DNA of 64,000 nt, from contig CM042684.1 of assembly GCA_023614405.1 (NCBI GenBank), forward strand, positions 472,263,650 through 472,327,649. The letters run 5' to 3'. This DNA is from Avena insularis. Its lineage: Eukaryota; Streptophyta; Magnoliopsida; Poales; Poaceae. Positions within the stretch are counted from its first letter, which is position 1, and the number at the start of each line of letters is the position of its first letter. A program made the position numbers and the translations under genes. Of this stretch, positions 44,253 through 56,000 are shown piece after piece. The notes under the pieces are model-generated. The model ran no database searches. It had not been told where the DNA came from and was given only the letters and a program-made list of their open reading frames with translations.

Positions 44253-45771
44253 TGATGAACACTAAAGCTTGCAATCTCCCTTCTTGTGGACACCCTTCTT
44301 CTTAGATCACCAACAACTTTATCTAGAGTGTGACCTCTTAATTCGAGGTTTCTTTCAGCACGAGCTTTGCGACAAATTTCAATTAGCTTGTTGTTTCTTG
44401 GAAGCATTTCTTCATCATTTGAGTCTTTGTCAGGACCACTAGCTTGACCTTGATCAACAACTTATTCAGCGAGTACAGGAGATGAAGAACCTTGCCCTTG
44501 ATTGAGATCAACAGCCATAACAGGAGGTTGCTGTTGTTCTAAAACTTAAGGGCCAAATAATCTGGCCGAGGGAGGGGCTGGATAATCCGGCCTAGGAGTT
44601 CTTTCTCCTTCTTGGTCATCTTGGATGTTTCTAGTGATAGATGTAGTGTGGCCGAATAATCCGATGTCAATCGGAAAATCCGGCATGGAAGTTTCTGTTG
44701 CTGCTTGGTCATTCTGCTCATTCCTGGTGTTTGATAAGGTCGGACCGGATAATCCTGCATTGCCTGGAATATCTGGCCTGGGGCTTCCAGATGCTTCAGG
44801 TGATGGATGATCTTCAGTAGGTTGAGGTGTTGGTGTAGTAGTTTCCCCCGCATGTGGAGCTTGTTGAGCTTGTGTAGATGAGGGCTCTACTTGAGTAGAG
44901 CATTGTCCTTCCCGATCTGCCGCATGGGGTTCCTCAATGGGGCGGAAAAATCCCACTCCCATTCTTCTTATGGCATCTTGGGGCATTTCAACATCTACAT
45001 CACAAACATCAACTTGCCCCACATGGGAGCCATCATTTTCCTCGAATACCACACTACAAGATTCTACAACAGTTCCGGAGAGCTTATTGTAGACTCTATA
45101 AGTGTGGTATTCGGCACCATAACCAACAAAAATACCTTCTAAAGCCTTAGACTCAAATTTAGACAAACGAACTCCTTTAATGAGAAAGAAACACTTAAAC
45201 CCGAACACCTGGAAATATGATATGTTGGGCTTGTTACCGGTAAGTATCTCATAAGGTGTTTTGTCCAAGATCTTGCGAAGATAAAGCCGATTTGATGAGT
45301 GACATAAAGTGGAGATAGATTCAGCCCAGCAATTGTATGGTGACTTGAATTAAGCCAAGCCAACATAGACCTTGCCATGTCCATTAAAGTCTGGTTTTTC
45401 CTCTTGGCTACACCATTTTGTTGAGGGGTGTACGCAGCGGAATATTGGTGTCTTATCCCATCTTTGCTAAGGAATTCATTTAGAGTGTAGTTCTTGAACT
45501 CTAGGCCATTGTTGCTTCTAATTTCCAATGTTTGGACATTGTGTTGATGCTGAACCTCGTTGGCAAAGTCAATGACAGTTTGTTGGGTCTCACTTTTTAG
45601 CTTGAAGAAGTAAACCCATGTGTATCTTGAGTAATCATCAACTATGACAAGGAAATACTTCTTCCCACCAAGGCTTGCATGATATGGAGGACCAAGAAGA
45701 TCCACATGAAGGATCTCCAGGATCCTCTTTGATGATATAATAGTTTTCCTCTTGTGGGGAGAGTCGTGCAT
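44253..45771 (-). pseudogene. Integrase and integrase-RT linker of D
   Basis: 45139-45771 carries the integrase core: LHVDLLGP (first Asp), then RSNNGLEF and PQQNGVAKRKN. In this family the second and third catalytic positions are Asp in RSDNG and Glu in VAERKN; here they are Asn and Lys, so the DDE triad is broken twice. After a frameshift, 44546-45268 continues with KTPYEILTGNKPN, FVGYGAEYHTYRVYN, then a Pro/Ser/Thr-rich linker with repeated PDYP/PDIP/PDFP units. The last piece, HTLDKVVGDLRRRVSTRR, ends at the C insertion (44253). Confidence 0.87.
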
Positions 45772-45774
45772 CTT

Positions 45775-46326
45775 TCATTCAATACATGCCCTGCAAACAC
45801 GATCTTTGGCAAAAGAAACATTGTCTTTTAGTCCGAGGACATGGCCACCCTTGTGAAGACTTTGCAAATCTCTCATGTTGATGTGAGCTAGACGGCGATG
45901 CCATAACCAGCCCGCATCGGCCTTTCCGAATAAGCACATCAAACCCGCTGTGGTTTTCCCTGAAAAGTCCACCACATACAGGTCATTTTTGATGTACCCA
46001 ACGAAAGCGACCTTTAGAGACTTGCTCCACAAGAGTACCACTAAATCACCATCAATAAAAACTGCAAAGCCCATCTTACCAAGGGCACGAACAGAAAGTA
46101 AATTGTAACCGAGGGTCTCAACAAGCATGACGTCCACGAGTGAAATATCATGGGCAACCACAACCTTGCCAAGACCCAATACCTCAGATTTTGACTTATC
46201 ACCATAGGAGATGGTTATTTGATCATGGTTTGGCCTCATCTCCATGATGATCTCCTTGCTTCCGGTCATATGACTTGTGCACCCGCTATCGAGCACCCAT
46301 TTAGAACCACCAGAAGCATAGCCCTA
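45775..46326 (-). pseudogene. Protease and gag-pre-integrase region of D
   Basis: Starts GYASGGSKWVLDSGCTSHMTG; DSG is the aspartic-protease active site. It ends with WLWHRRLAHINMRDLQSL and a CxxC (VCRACIE), the zinc-binding gag-pre-integrase segment. It would cut the polyprotein. A TAG just upstream (in TTGTAGGGC) and a shift separate it from gag. Confidence 0.85.
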
Positions 46327-46334
46327 CAAGAGAA

Positions 46335-47726
46335 TTACTTCTTGGTTTTAGGTACCCATTTTTCAATGGGTCCTCTCATGTTAGTAACAGGGGTCTTTGG
46401 AATCCAAATATACCAAGAAATATAATTATCAATTGGACCAACATAAGTAGCATAGACATCACCATAGTAATCACAAAACAACTCATAATTAGGATTATTA
46501 GACCCTGCAAAACCAATATAGTCAGTTTTGTCCTTTGTGACAGTGCTTGTCTTTGCTTGAGCAGTTTTGCTTTTCTTCTTATTGTTCTTCTTCTTCTTTT
46601 TAGACTTTGGGACATAACGAAGTCCCTCCTTGCCATTATTCATCCTTTGCTTGCTAAGGATTTCATCTAGAGCTTCCTTTCCTTTAGAAGTGGATGACTT
46701 GGCGAGCCCCTCTTTCAACGTAGAATTTTCTTCATGTGCACTTGTTGATGTAGAAGTGCTCGGAATATCATACTTGGTCAATCGAATTTGGAGCTGATCA
46801 TGAGACTCATTAAAAATGGAGTATTCACTCTCCAAAGCCTTGTGAGTAATGTCAAGTGTCTCCGATTTCTCGGAGAGTCTAGCATGAGCAGCCCCAAATT
46901 CAACTTTATCCCTTTTTAGTTTCTTTACCTTGGCAATAGCATTATCACGTTCCTTGATTAGCTTGGCCACAACTTCATCATGTGTCTCCTTGATCGACTC
47001 AAGTCTCTCCTCAAGGGAGACTCGAGCCTCTTCTTCTTCTAGATCATTCTTTAGGGATGCAATCTCCATTGCATCCTCTCATTCAATTTTGCCCTTTTGT
47101 TCGAGGAGCTCTTCATTTTGAGCAAGTTGACTCATGAGTGCCTCAAAGTGCACTTTGTAATCACCTTGCAAGTTAGTGATGAAATAATCCAACGCAATAA
47201 TTTCTTCTTTAACCTTAAGACTAGTAGAATCATCCATCTCAATATTCATGGTAGTCTTAGGAAAAGAAGTAGTGGAAGATGATACCTCGGAACCTCTTGC
47301 CATAAGGCAAGTGACGTTCTTGTTGCTCACATTTTCATTAGGTGAATCAAAGAGTGCAGTCGATGTAGATGTGGTGGCTGTGGCAGCCATCTCTCGTGAT
47401 CCATCATCATCTTCTTCACCTTCACTCCTATACGAGTACTCCTCTTGAGCTACCAAGACAATGTTTGGTTGCTTCTTGTAAGGACCATTTTTCTTCACAA
47501 ATTGCTTCTTTCGAGGTGCCTTTGGCTTTTCTTTGAGAATAAGCCTTCCAACATTATCTTCTCTATTTTGACAAGGGCATTCAGCCACAAAATGCAGTCG
47601 GTCTCCACAATTGAAACATGTTCTCAGTTTAGGCCCATTTTCCTTTCTTCCATTAGAACCATTCTTGCGGTCAATTTTAGATTTGGATTTGGCGGGGTTC
47701 TTCCAAAAGTTTCTAGCATAAAAGGC
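46335..47726 (-). pseudogene. gag of D (CCHC knuckle and coiled coil)
   Basis: One reading frame from the F junction (47726) to 46335 with a single in-frame TGA at 47079-47081. It holds the knuckle CFNCGDRLHFVAEC (complete C-X2-C-X4-H-X4-C, about 47590-47635), a Lys-rich stretch, a Ser/Thr-rich stretch, a long Glu/Lys/Leu coiled-coil-like segment (46850-47070) and a Lys run near 46590-46610. It would package RNA. The N-terminal half lies beyond F, outside the window. Confidence 0.85.
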
Positions 47727-48205
47727 TGTGACATCCCAATTTCAGCAACCCTAATTAGTTGTCCAGAATGCAAAACTCAGGGGGAACAAAAACTTTTTCT
47801 TGTTTAGTGATGAAGAGTTTGACTATTGTTTGAATATGTTTATGCTTATGATTGTGTATTAGGTGATATACTCCTTACCTTAACATACCAGTTGACAAAA
47901 GCTACTTCCCAAAACTGTCTTGGCTTAATTTCCATATTCTTAAATGTTTTGGCATTTCAAAACCTGAGCCAAGATGCCTTTGCAAACCAACTATTTTAGT
48001 AGCTTCTATTGATCAAACTATGGAGAGCTATAGAATACTATCTCCTTATGTTTTCAAGACAGAACCTTCAACTACTCTTACCTCTAGGTTTTTCTAAAAC
48101 CTTTTCATAAAGCTTTTGAATTCCACTCTTGGTAGGGATACCAAGAATTCTTACCTTATTCAAACTCCAACCTATTCAACATACTCAACCATACCTCAAG
48201 CTAGG
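47727..48205 (+). repeat. 5' LTR of F, first part
   Basis: TGTGACATCCCAATTTCAGC... Its first 211 bases align without gaps to 63790-64000, with about eight mismatches counted by eye. Cut at 48205 by G. Confidence 0.9.
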
Positions 48206-48969
48206 TGTCACATCCCAAGATTTTCCAAATCTTGTAATGTGAAAAATAAAATAAACAAAATAAATTATTGTTGAATTTAGGGTGAAAAGAAACTTTTTGG
48301 AAACTTAAAATCCCATCTTGAACAAACTTTGGTAAAAGTTTGAATTCAACAAAAATCCAAATCAAGGGAAATGCATTCCTCAATGAATGTATCTGGAAAT
48401 TTAATCATTTGGAAAATAAATCCAAAACCCTAAACCCTAATGGAAGAAAATCATTTTCCAAAGTTATCTCCAAATCCATGGATTTGATCCATACCAAAAT
48501 TGATCAACAAATATTCACAAAGGATCAAGAAAGACCATAGAAGTTGGTTTCACTCAAATTGGAACCATAAATAAAATCTTATGAATATAATAAGATAAGG
48601 AAATTGAATTTCCAAAGCTAATAAAGCCCTTACCAAAAACCCATACCAATTGGTGAACAAATAATCCTAAAGGGATTTAAAAAGATAAATATTTAATAAA
48701 GGGAAAATAAAAGTATTTTATTACTACTTTGAAATCTTTTCATAAAAGGTTTTGGTTCTCAAAATGAAAAGAAATATTTTAAATAAAGATTATTTTATAA
48801 GGCCAAATTAAACCTTGGCCAAGATTTTGAAAACAAAAGAGTTTGCTTTGATTAAAAGAGTAAAAGTTTGTTTAAATAAAATAATAAGGATTTAATATCC
48901 AAGTTGTTTTAATAAAGGTTTTACTATTTTCAAAACATCAAAACTCATTTATCTATGTAAAATAAGTTT

Positions 48970-49317
48970 TCCAAATATTTTATATTCTCAAATAAAACCT
49001 ACTGAAGTGTTTTTGGTTTTATTCTAGATTTCAAAATAAAGATTTAAATAAAACCAATCCTATTTTGATTTATTAACTAAGGTCCCTTTTATTTAATTAT
49101 TAATGGACCCTATAGCAAAAATGTTATTTTGTTTTAAACAAGCTTTCCAAGTATTCTTTATTTCCAAATAAAACCTACTGATTTGGTTTTGAAAATATTT
49201 GGATTTCAAATGAAGATTTTATAAAATAAATTAAACCCTATTTTGAATTAATAACTAAGGTCTATTTATTTAATTATTAATAGATCTTAAAAGAATAAAA
49301 ATTATTTTGTTTTGGAC
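48970..49317 (+). repeat. AT-rich tandem duplication in G (unit about 175 bp)
   Basis: Two diverged units share CCAAATAAAACCTACTGA-like starts, CCTATTTTGAATTA-like middles, AACTAAGGTC and TTTAATTATTAAT, and end TTATTTTGTTTT. A weaker third copy may follow to about 49470. Confidence 0.7.
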
Positions 49318-50207
49318 TTTGTTTTGTGTTATTAAACAGAACTAAAAAATTTACAAAGTTTGGTGGTGGTTTTGATTTGAATTGACGTTTGAAATTATTA
49401 TTAAAACTTATTTGGTTTAAAACTAGGGCCTTTTGATTTATTTAAAAGACCCCAAAAAGAATAAAGTTTTATTCAAAAATTAATTTCAGAAAGTGCTACT
49501 AATCAGTATTTAAATCCACACAAATTTTGACAAAGATTTGAAATCAAATGAGTGCTTGAAATAATTAAAGGATTTCAAAACAGAATTTAAGAAATAGAAA
49601 TGGAAAAAACAGAAACAGTACAAAAAAAAAGAGTCAACCGACCCAGCCCAACCAGCCCAACAAGGCCCAGTCCAACCCACCTCTCTCTCTCACGAAGCGA
49701 ACCGTTATTCACCGAAAAAGAAACCCACAGTGACACTGACTAGTGGACCCTCCCCTCGTTTCTTTTCCCACTGACCGGTAGGCCCACTTCCCCCTGTTCA
49801 TCGTCCTCACCCGCACGACTCCTTCTCCCCTCACCGCGCGGCCGTTTCTGCCGCTGATTTCTCGCGATCAATTCGCCATAATGCCTGAGTAATTCCTCGC
49901 CTTGACCATGCTCGATGAAACGCCAGCGTCCCTTCTTCATTTCTCCTCCGACTCCTCCCTCAATCACGCCACCAGGCCGCCCCAATTCCTCCTCGAGCTC
50001 CTCTGTTCCGACCACCGTCTCCGGCCAATTCAGGCCAGTACACACCACCCCCTGCCTTTCCGAGCACACAAACACGTTCACCACTCCCAGACGCATCTCC
50101 CAGCACCCTCCGTTCACTCGCGGGCGTTCCTGAACGTCGGCTACGACAAGCTCTAAACGACGCCGCCGTCTGCAACCTCTCCAACGACGCCTCCCAGGTA
50201 AACTAGG

Positions 50208-50533
50208 TCGCCCCTCTTCTTCTCGTTCACGCACACAGCACCTCTGTGATCTCCTGTGTCTAACCCTACCCTCGGTTGATCTTCTCGTGACCTGTAGCAA
50301 CGTCTCCGACCACGACTGAGACCACCCGACGTTGTCCTCCACTCCGGCGAGCAATCCTAGTAAGACCAGACCACCCCGACCCCTCTCGTTCATGCACACA
50401 TCATCCCCGAGGTCTCCTGCATCTGATCATGTCCTTTGTTTGCCTCCTGGTGATCGACAGCTTTGTCTTCGACCTCGACCAGAGCCAGCCGTCGTCAGAC
50501 GCAGCTCCGGCGAGCAATCCCTGATAGCACCGT
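50208..50533 (+). repeat. GC-rich tandem duplication in G (unit 163 bp)
   Basis: CTCCGGCGAGCAATCC recurs at 50342 and 50505; TCTCGTTCAYGCACACA opens each unit and a GTGATC/CGACC(A)CGAC core follows. Confidence 0.72.
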
Positions 50534-51044
50534 GCGCCCCTTGGACTATCACGACCACGTTGAGCACCAGCATTCCACGGCGATCACTGTGAGCAGCTCC
50601 CCTACTCCTCTCGCTTCCTGTTTCACCAGCGCCACCAATGCCGCCGTGACCGCCACTTCACGGTCAAACTCAGCATGAGCCGTTCGATCTAGATCGGGCG
50701 AGCGAGATAGAATCACTTAGTCGCGAAGAGGTACGCTCTCTGGACCACACGATCTAGTTAGATCCAATGCACCGCGTTGCCGATCCGGCCGAACCGGTAC
50801 CCGCGAATAGGGAAGCGCCGCGTGTCACTGTTCTGTTTTAAAGACAGATTTGAAAACAGAATATTTTGTGAATTTCAAACCCTTATAACTCTGGATCCAC
50901 ACGTCCAAAAATTACAAATTTTATGTCGTTGGATTCAGGAGAGCAAGGCCTAACCAACCCTGCCCTTAGTTTAGCAAATAGTATCTGTTAGTTTGTTTGT
51001 TTTTGCAGATTCTTTTATGTGCTTGTTTAGAGTAGAAAAATTGT

Positions 51045-51600
51045 TTAAAAATGATTTCTGGGTTAAAACCTTTGCAAAATGTTTTGTTGTGACCTTACAG
51101 ACCCTAGGAACCAACCCATGGTTTGGAAAATGAATTTGGAAAAGTTTAGAATGGATTAATTAGTTTAGTCCATTTCTAGCCAAATAAAACTATTGTTTTG
51201 TTGTGAAAATAGTTTTGAGTAAAAACTTTGGAGGAAATGTTTTGGACCAAACCTACTGACCATAAGAATCACTTTGTGAACTCAAAAATGTTTTTGGTGA
51301 AACAAAATAATGATTCTTTGATTTAAAAACCATTTCTAGTCAAATAGAAATGAGGTTTATTTATTAAAAAGAGTTTTGGAAGAAAACCTTTGGAAAATGT
51401 TTTGTTTTAAACTCTCTGACCCTAAACACCAAGTTTTATGGTTTGAAAACATATTTGGTGAACCTTGGAGATTAAAGCCTTAGTAAAAATATTTCTACAC
51501 CACATAAAATGATACTTTGTTTTGAAAATGGTTTTGAAGTGAAACCTTTTGCAAATGACTTTGCCATTTTGGTAAATGACCAATTTGGACCTTACAAAGT
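51045..51600 (+). repeat. Four-copy tandem array in G (unit about 159 bp)
   Basis: The AAAACCTTTGCAAAATG-like landmark recurs at 51065, 51222, 51383 and 51542 (spacings 157, 161, 159). Units also share CTGACCC(TA), a GGTTTG/TTTGGTGAA block and CATTTCTAGYCAAATA. The last unit is partial. Confidence 0.75.
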
Positions 51601-53072
51601 TTAGAAGCCTAGTGGAGACCACCTTTGCAATTAGAACCATCTTTTGCATGCTTGCATGCATTACTTTGACCTTGTTATTTTATGTGTTGTTTTGCTTGAT
51701 TGGTAGATTGAGTTGTACCTTGCTTGATTGAATTGTAGTGACTTGAAGAGTGTGATTGTTGCAAGGACAAGGAGTGAACCCATACTCTACCAAAAAGGCA
51801 AGTGATGCTTCATACTTTCTATCCCATTACTTTCGCTATGCATTAGAGATTTTACTAAGTAAAACTTGCATGGAATTTTGCTAAGTATAAACCCTGCTAT
51901 AGTAAAACCTAGTAGATGAAACCTTAGTGGAAATCTTCCTAAGTTAAGATTCCTATTACTATCAAGCTTAGCCTAGCTAATAGAAAACATGGGTGGAATA
52001 TATATTCACACTATGGAAAAATTTCTAAGTCTAAGGACTTGTGTTTTGTTAATAAAACAACTAAGTGAATGAATCACCTGGGTGGAATGGAAGGAATGGT
52101 ATGTGTTGAGTGGTTCACAAGGCCATGGACTTGGCTTGTGTATCTCACTTGTGGATGGCCACCCAGGAATAAAGAGATTTGAGATGTCAAATGTTGAGAA
52201 GCTTCAAGTGCAACCACTTGGCAATATGGGCTCTGCCATGATCATATAGGTTGCAAGAACTTAGCCATATGGACATAGGGTGGTAGTGTTTGATAGGTGG
52301 GAACGCGTCCATGTTGGTCTAAGGGAAGGCTTCTGAAAGATCTTGTCTTGGGAAACCAAGTCTTGTGGGGAAAGTGCACCACCTCTGCAGAGTGTAAAAT
52401 CTAAGTACTTAGCCATGTCCCTGGTAAAGGACAATTTGAGCATCAAGACATGGAAGCAATCAAGGATCTCATCACTCCAACTTCTGAGTAAAACTTGTGG
52501 GTTGAACAAGGGTTGTTTGAAATCTTCAATCTTTGATTGAGAGATGCCTTGTAAAGGATCTTCAATCTTTGGTTGAGAAAAATGATTTTATCAAAGCAAA
52601 AACTTAGTATTTTCAAATGTTAAGGAAAAATCTATTTTGAGCAATGCAAGCCTCAACTCCACTTAGCCAAATGCATATAGATGATAGACTCCACTATACT
52701 ACCAAAGTATCACTTGCCAATACAATTCAAATGTATTGACCCTTTGTGGCTGTAACTTGTATGTTGCAGGTTTGATTGTTTTTTTGTGAAGATTGATTGA
52801 TTAGGATTACAAAGTCTACAACCAACATCTGCCTGTGGCACTTTGAAGATGAAGGACCCTTACTTATAGTTATTCCGCTGCAATGTAATGTAATAGCCAA
52901 ATGAGCTATGTTTGATGTAATAAACTTATGTTATTCCTGGTTATAAAGTTATATTATGACCTTTGTTTCTTGATATTACATCTTAACTGTGGATGCTAGC
53001 TATTGATCTAGGGACTAGCATTGTAAACACAGGGGGCTCTATCTTATTAAAGATTGGGACCTCTACACTAGG

Positions 53073-56000
53073 CTTGATGGTAACCCTAGTAGTAGTTGAT
53101 TTGTTTGTAAGATGAGTTGCCTTGATCTGCTGTTTGACTTGATTGCTTAGAAATAGTATGAGCTACTCTAGGAACTCATCCCTAGGATCAATATGTTCCC
53201 AAATCACCACACCCTAAGCAATAATACAAGATGGATCTGATCTCTAGATACTAGGTGATCATCTAGAACCCCTAACCAGACCCCTTCTAGAAGCTTCCAA
53301 GTCAATGAAGACCAATATCAAGCATGGATCCCTTCTACTCAATCTACTCTTCAACCTCATCCACTTGATGATGCTTTGGTATCTTGCTATCCATCAAAAG
53401 CCTTCCCTCTCTTACTCTAGTAAAAAACCCTAAATCTGCCAAATTTGGCTGTCTAGAAAACTATTTCCAAAATCACCTTTTTGGATGTCTCCCTTTCTCA
53501 ACCCTTGTGCATTTTTTGTAATGCACTCGAACCATCTTGTTAACCATCCTAAGGACTACCAAGGCCCACTCTTGCCCCTGGTTAGAACATCTTATAACCC
53601 CCTTGTTCTTGATGGTTTTGCAGGCAAGAAATTAAGTCTTCCTACAAATCTAGTCAACATGCCTACTTTGACAGAAGCTCACACCACCATCCAACCTTCT
53701 ATGGGCCAACTCTTTGCATGGTTATGTTCTACTCATATAGGTCTATCAACATCTACTTCACTTGTTCCAAGTGGATCTTTGTGCTTCTTAAACCCACATG
53801 GTTTATAAGGCATCATGACTCATCTAGTATGGCAGCCTTATTTTCAACAAAGTTTGCCATCACTTACAGACCACCTCCATTGCAACCAATCCAAACTCTT
53901 TCTACCATGATCATCTATATGACTTGGTCTATCTATCCATCTATTCCTTTAATAGACAAAATCTCCAAACCCCCTTTCTCAAGGGAAAGTTTGGTTTTTG
54001 CCAAAACACTTCCCTAACTTTAAGCACAATTGAGTCCTATATATCATACCCTATCTTCCCACTTCAAAAATAAATACTTTTGAAGAGTTTCAATAATTAT
54101 TTTTGCCCTTTTTCCTAAATGGCAAAAAGGATAAAATACTAGTTTTAAATACTTTTAATCCTCAATAAATCTCAGGAAAATTCTCCAAAGTGTGTTTTGG
54201 TATCTAGCACCATCTTACACCAAAAACCACACTTGTCCAATTCAAAAATACCAAATAAATTCCTAAAAACCAGTTTTGCCCTATTTAAATAGGTGATATA
54301 AAGTGGACCACACCTCATCAAAAAATTCCCAAATAATTCATGGATATGTACCTAGAACCTATACACCTACCAGCATCCTCACCTCTGCTTTCCAAGATCA
54401 AAAACCAAGAAATCCTCCATGGTCTTCAAAATGGACAAGATTTGAAATATTTCAAAACTATGTTCAAGACCACATCAAAACCTTCTCAAACTTGTCAAAA
54501 AATACTCCACAACATAACACACCACCCCTGGTCGTGTGCTAAAGTGCCTCCACTGTAGCATCTCTTCTTTTGCCTTTAGTACTTGGAAGAAGGAGAGGAG
54601 AAGATCTTGTCATTAATGGGTATCTTCCCATATCTCACAAACTGCAGCCACCCTCTCCCCTCTCCACTTATCTGGCGTCTACCTGCACCCACTGCCGTTC
54701 CCTACCCCACCTGGCAGCTACCCATGGCTAGCCCTAAGCCCCCCCTCTCTCTCTCTTTCTTTCCTATGCCCGAGGCTAGAAAGAGAGTGGTCTAATCACT
54801 CGCCCTGTACCTTGCAGCCTGGCAGGCGCCTCTCACACCTCCCCACTCTCTCTCCACGAGATCCCATGCCCCATCGGACCAATGCCTGAGCTCCACCCCT
54901 CCCCCAAGCTTTCCATGGGCTATGTCCACCATGGACCTCACCCATTTGTTTATAAGGCCACATGCCAGTGTCGCGCCTCTCCCCTGGCTCATTTGCTCCC
55001 TCACCACCCACCTACCCTCCCCACAAGCCCCATCTCCTACAGCTCCACAGCGTAGAGGAGAAGAAGAACACTCCCCCTTGTTCATGGCCTAGATCAAGCT
55101 CGCAGGGCCTCCTCCTTGCCCTATTCCTCTCTGCATGTCACCCTACTAACCTCTCCTTGATCTCCTCTCTCTAACCCCACCTTTTTTTGCTCTCAGGGAA
55201 CCCCCAGATGCCGTCACCGACGAGCTCCCGAAGACGTCCACGCTGCGGAGGCGCGTGACCTCGTCCCTGCACAAAAGCCGCCACTCCTGACCATCTCCTG
55301 GACCGCCGCAGGCCGCTGCTCCTCCCTAGACCCTTCCCGCTTCTCCTCCGTGCCCCAGGTATGCCCTCGACACTGCCCCGAATGCTCCCTAGGGTTTCCT
55401 CTCTGGTGCCCTTTGCGGGCTGGAAGATAACGGTTCAACCGTCAGATCCGCTTCTAATCGAAGGGCTGAGGACGCCCTATACCCCTTTGCCCCCTGGTGC
55501 GGCTGACCAGCGGGCCCCGTGCCCAGGGATTCGAATCCCAGCCTCCTGCACGCCGCGCGCCCGGATGGTTCGAATCCTCCCAGTGCGGCCCGTTTCCTTC
55601 AGATCCCAGCCCGGCCTCCCTTCTTCTTTAAACATTTTATTCCAGATCTGAAAAGCAGCAGTTTGGTTTAATTCAAAATAAAATAGGAAAATAAATAATT
55701 ATGCCCAGATTTAATTTTCCACATATACCTGCATGTTTCCCCTAACTTGCAGTACAAACCACCGTCTCAGATATTATGTCATTATTTCCTGGTATTTCAT
55801 TTACCAAAAAGTGTCCAAAACACTAATAAATTACTTTAGGGAATTTGGAAAATCCAAATGGGGTAAATGCACTTTTTAATGCTATGTATTGGTCATACCT
55901 TGCATATCACCTTGTCCCCATAGTCAGTTGCTTCTTGTTTTGCACATAGTAAAAATAACAAAAATAGTCACAATCTGGCTTTAGGATTTTCTCCAGGACA

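Larger units (their letters stand above)
34090..47726 (-). mobile_element. SIRE-type Ty1/copia element D, minus strand, split by C and cut by F
   Basis: From right to left: gag (CCHC knuckle, coiled coil), protease, integrase, RT-RNase H, spacer, third ORF with acidic tail. This order, with an extra ORF after pol, is that of SIRE/Maximus copia elements. C (38552-44252) interrupts pol between integrase and RT; F (47727 on) interrupts gag at its N-terminal side. The left edge is about 34090: no 3' LTR or TSD is found, so that end is deleted or hidden. All frames carry stops or shifts; this is an old copy. Confidence 0.85.
48206..53067 (+). mobile_element. Solo LTR G, gypsy-type, 4862 bp
   Basis: Begins TGTCACATCCCAAG and ends GGGACCTCTACA; TSD CTAGG at 48201-48205 and 53068-53072, exact. 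No interior. AT-rich first 1.4 kb, then CCCAGCCCAACC and CT-rich leader-like DNA, GC-rich to about 50850, AT-rich again. Carries three tandem duplications and the CTCTGCAGAG block at 52383. Open frames in the GC-rich part (49740-50680) have biased composition on both strands and no recognisable domain; I do not call them genes. Confidence 0.85.

Noticed and set aside
47245..47807. Plus-strand ORFs opposite gag of D
   Set aside because: Gag with a complete CCHC knuckle is on the minus strand; these frames cross the D/F junction.
49740..50680. Overlapping open frames of 60-220 codons on both strands in the GC-rich part of G
   Set aside because: They lie inside a TSD-bounded solo LTR, have Arg/Pro/Ser composition dictated by GC-rich DNA, overlap a tandem duplication and show no domain.
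54792..55651. Cluster of overlapping ORFs near 54.8-55.7 kb
   Set aside because: GC-rich leader of the F LTR; frames on both strands, no motif, no matching intron-exon structure.
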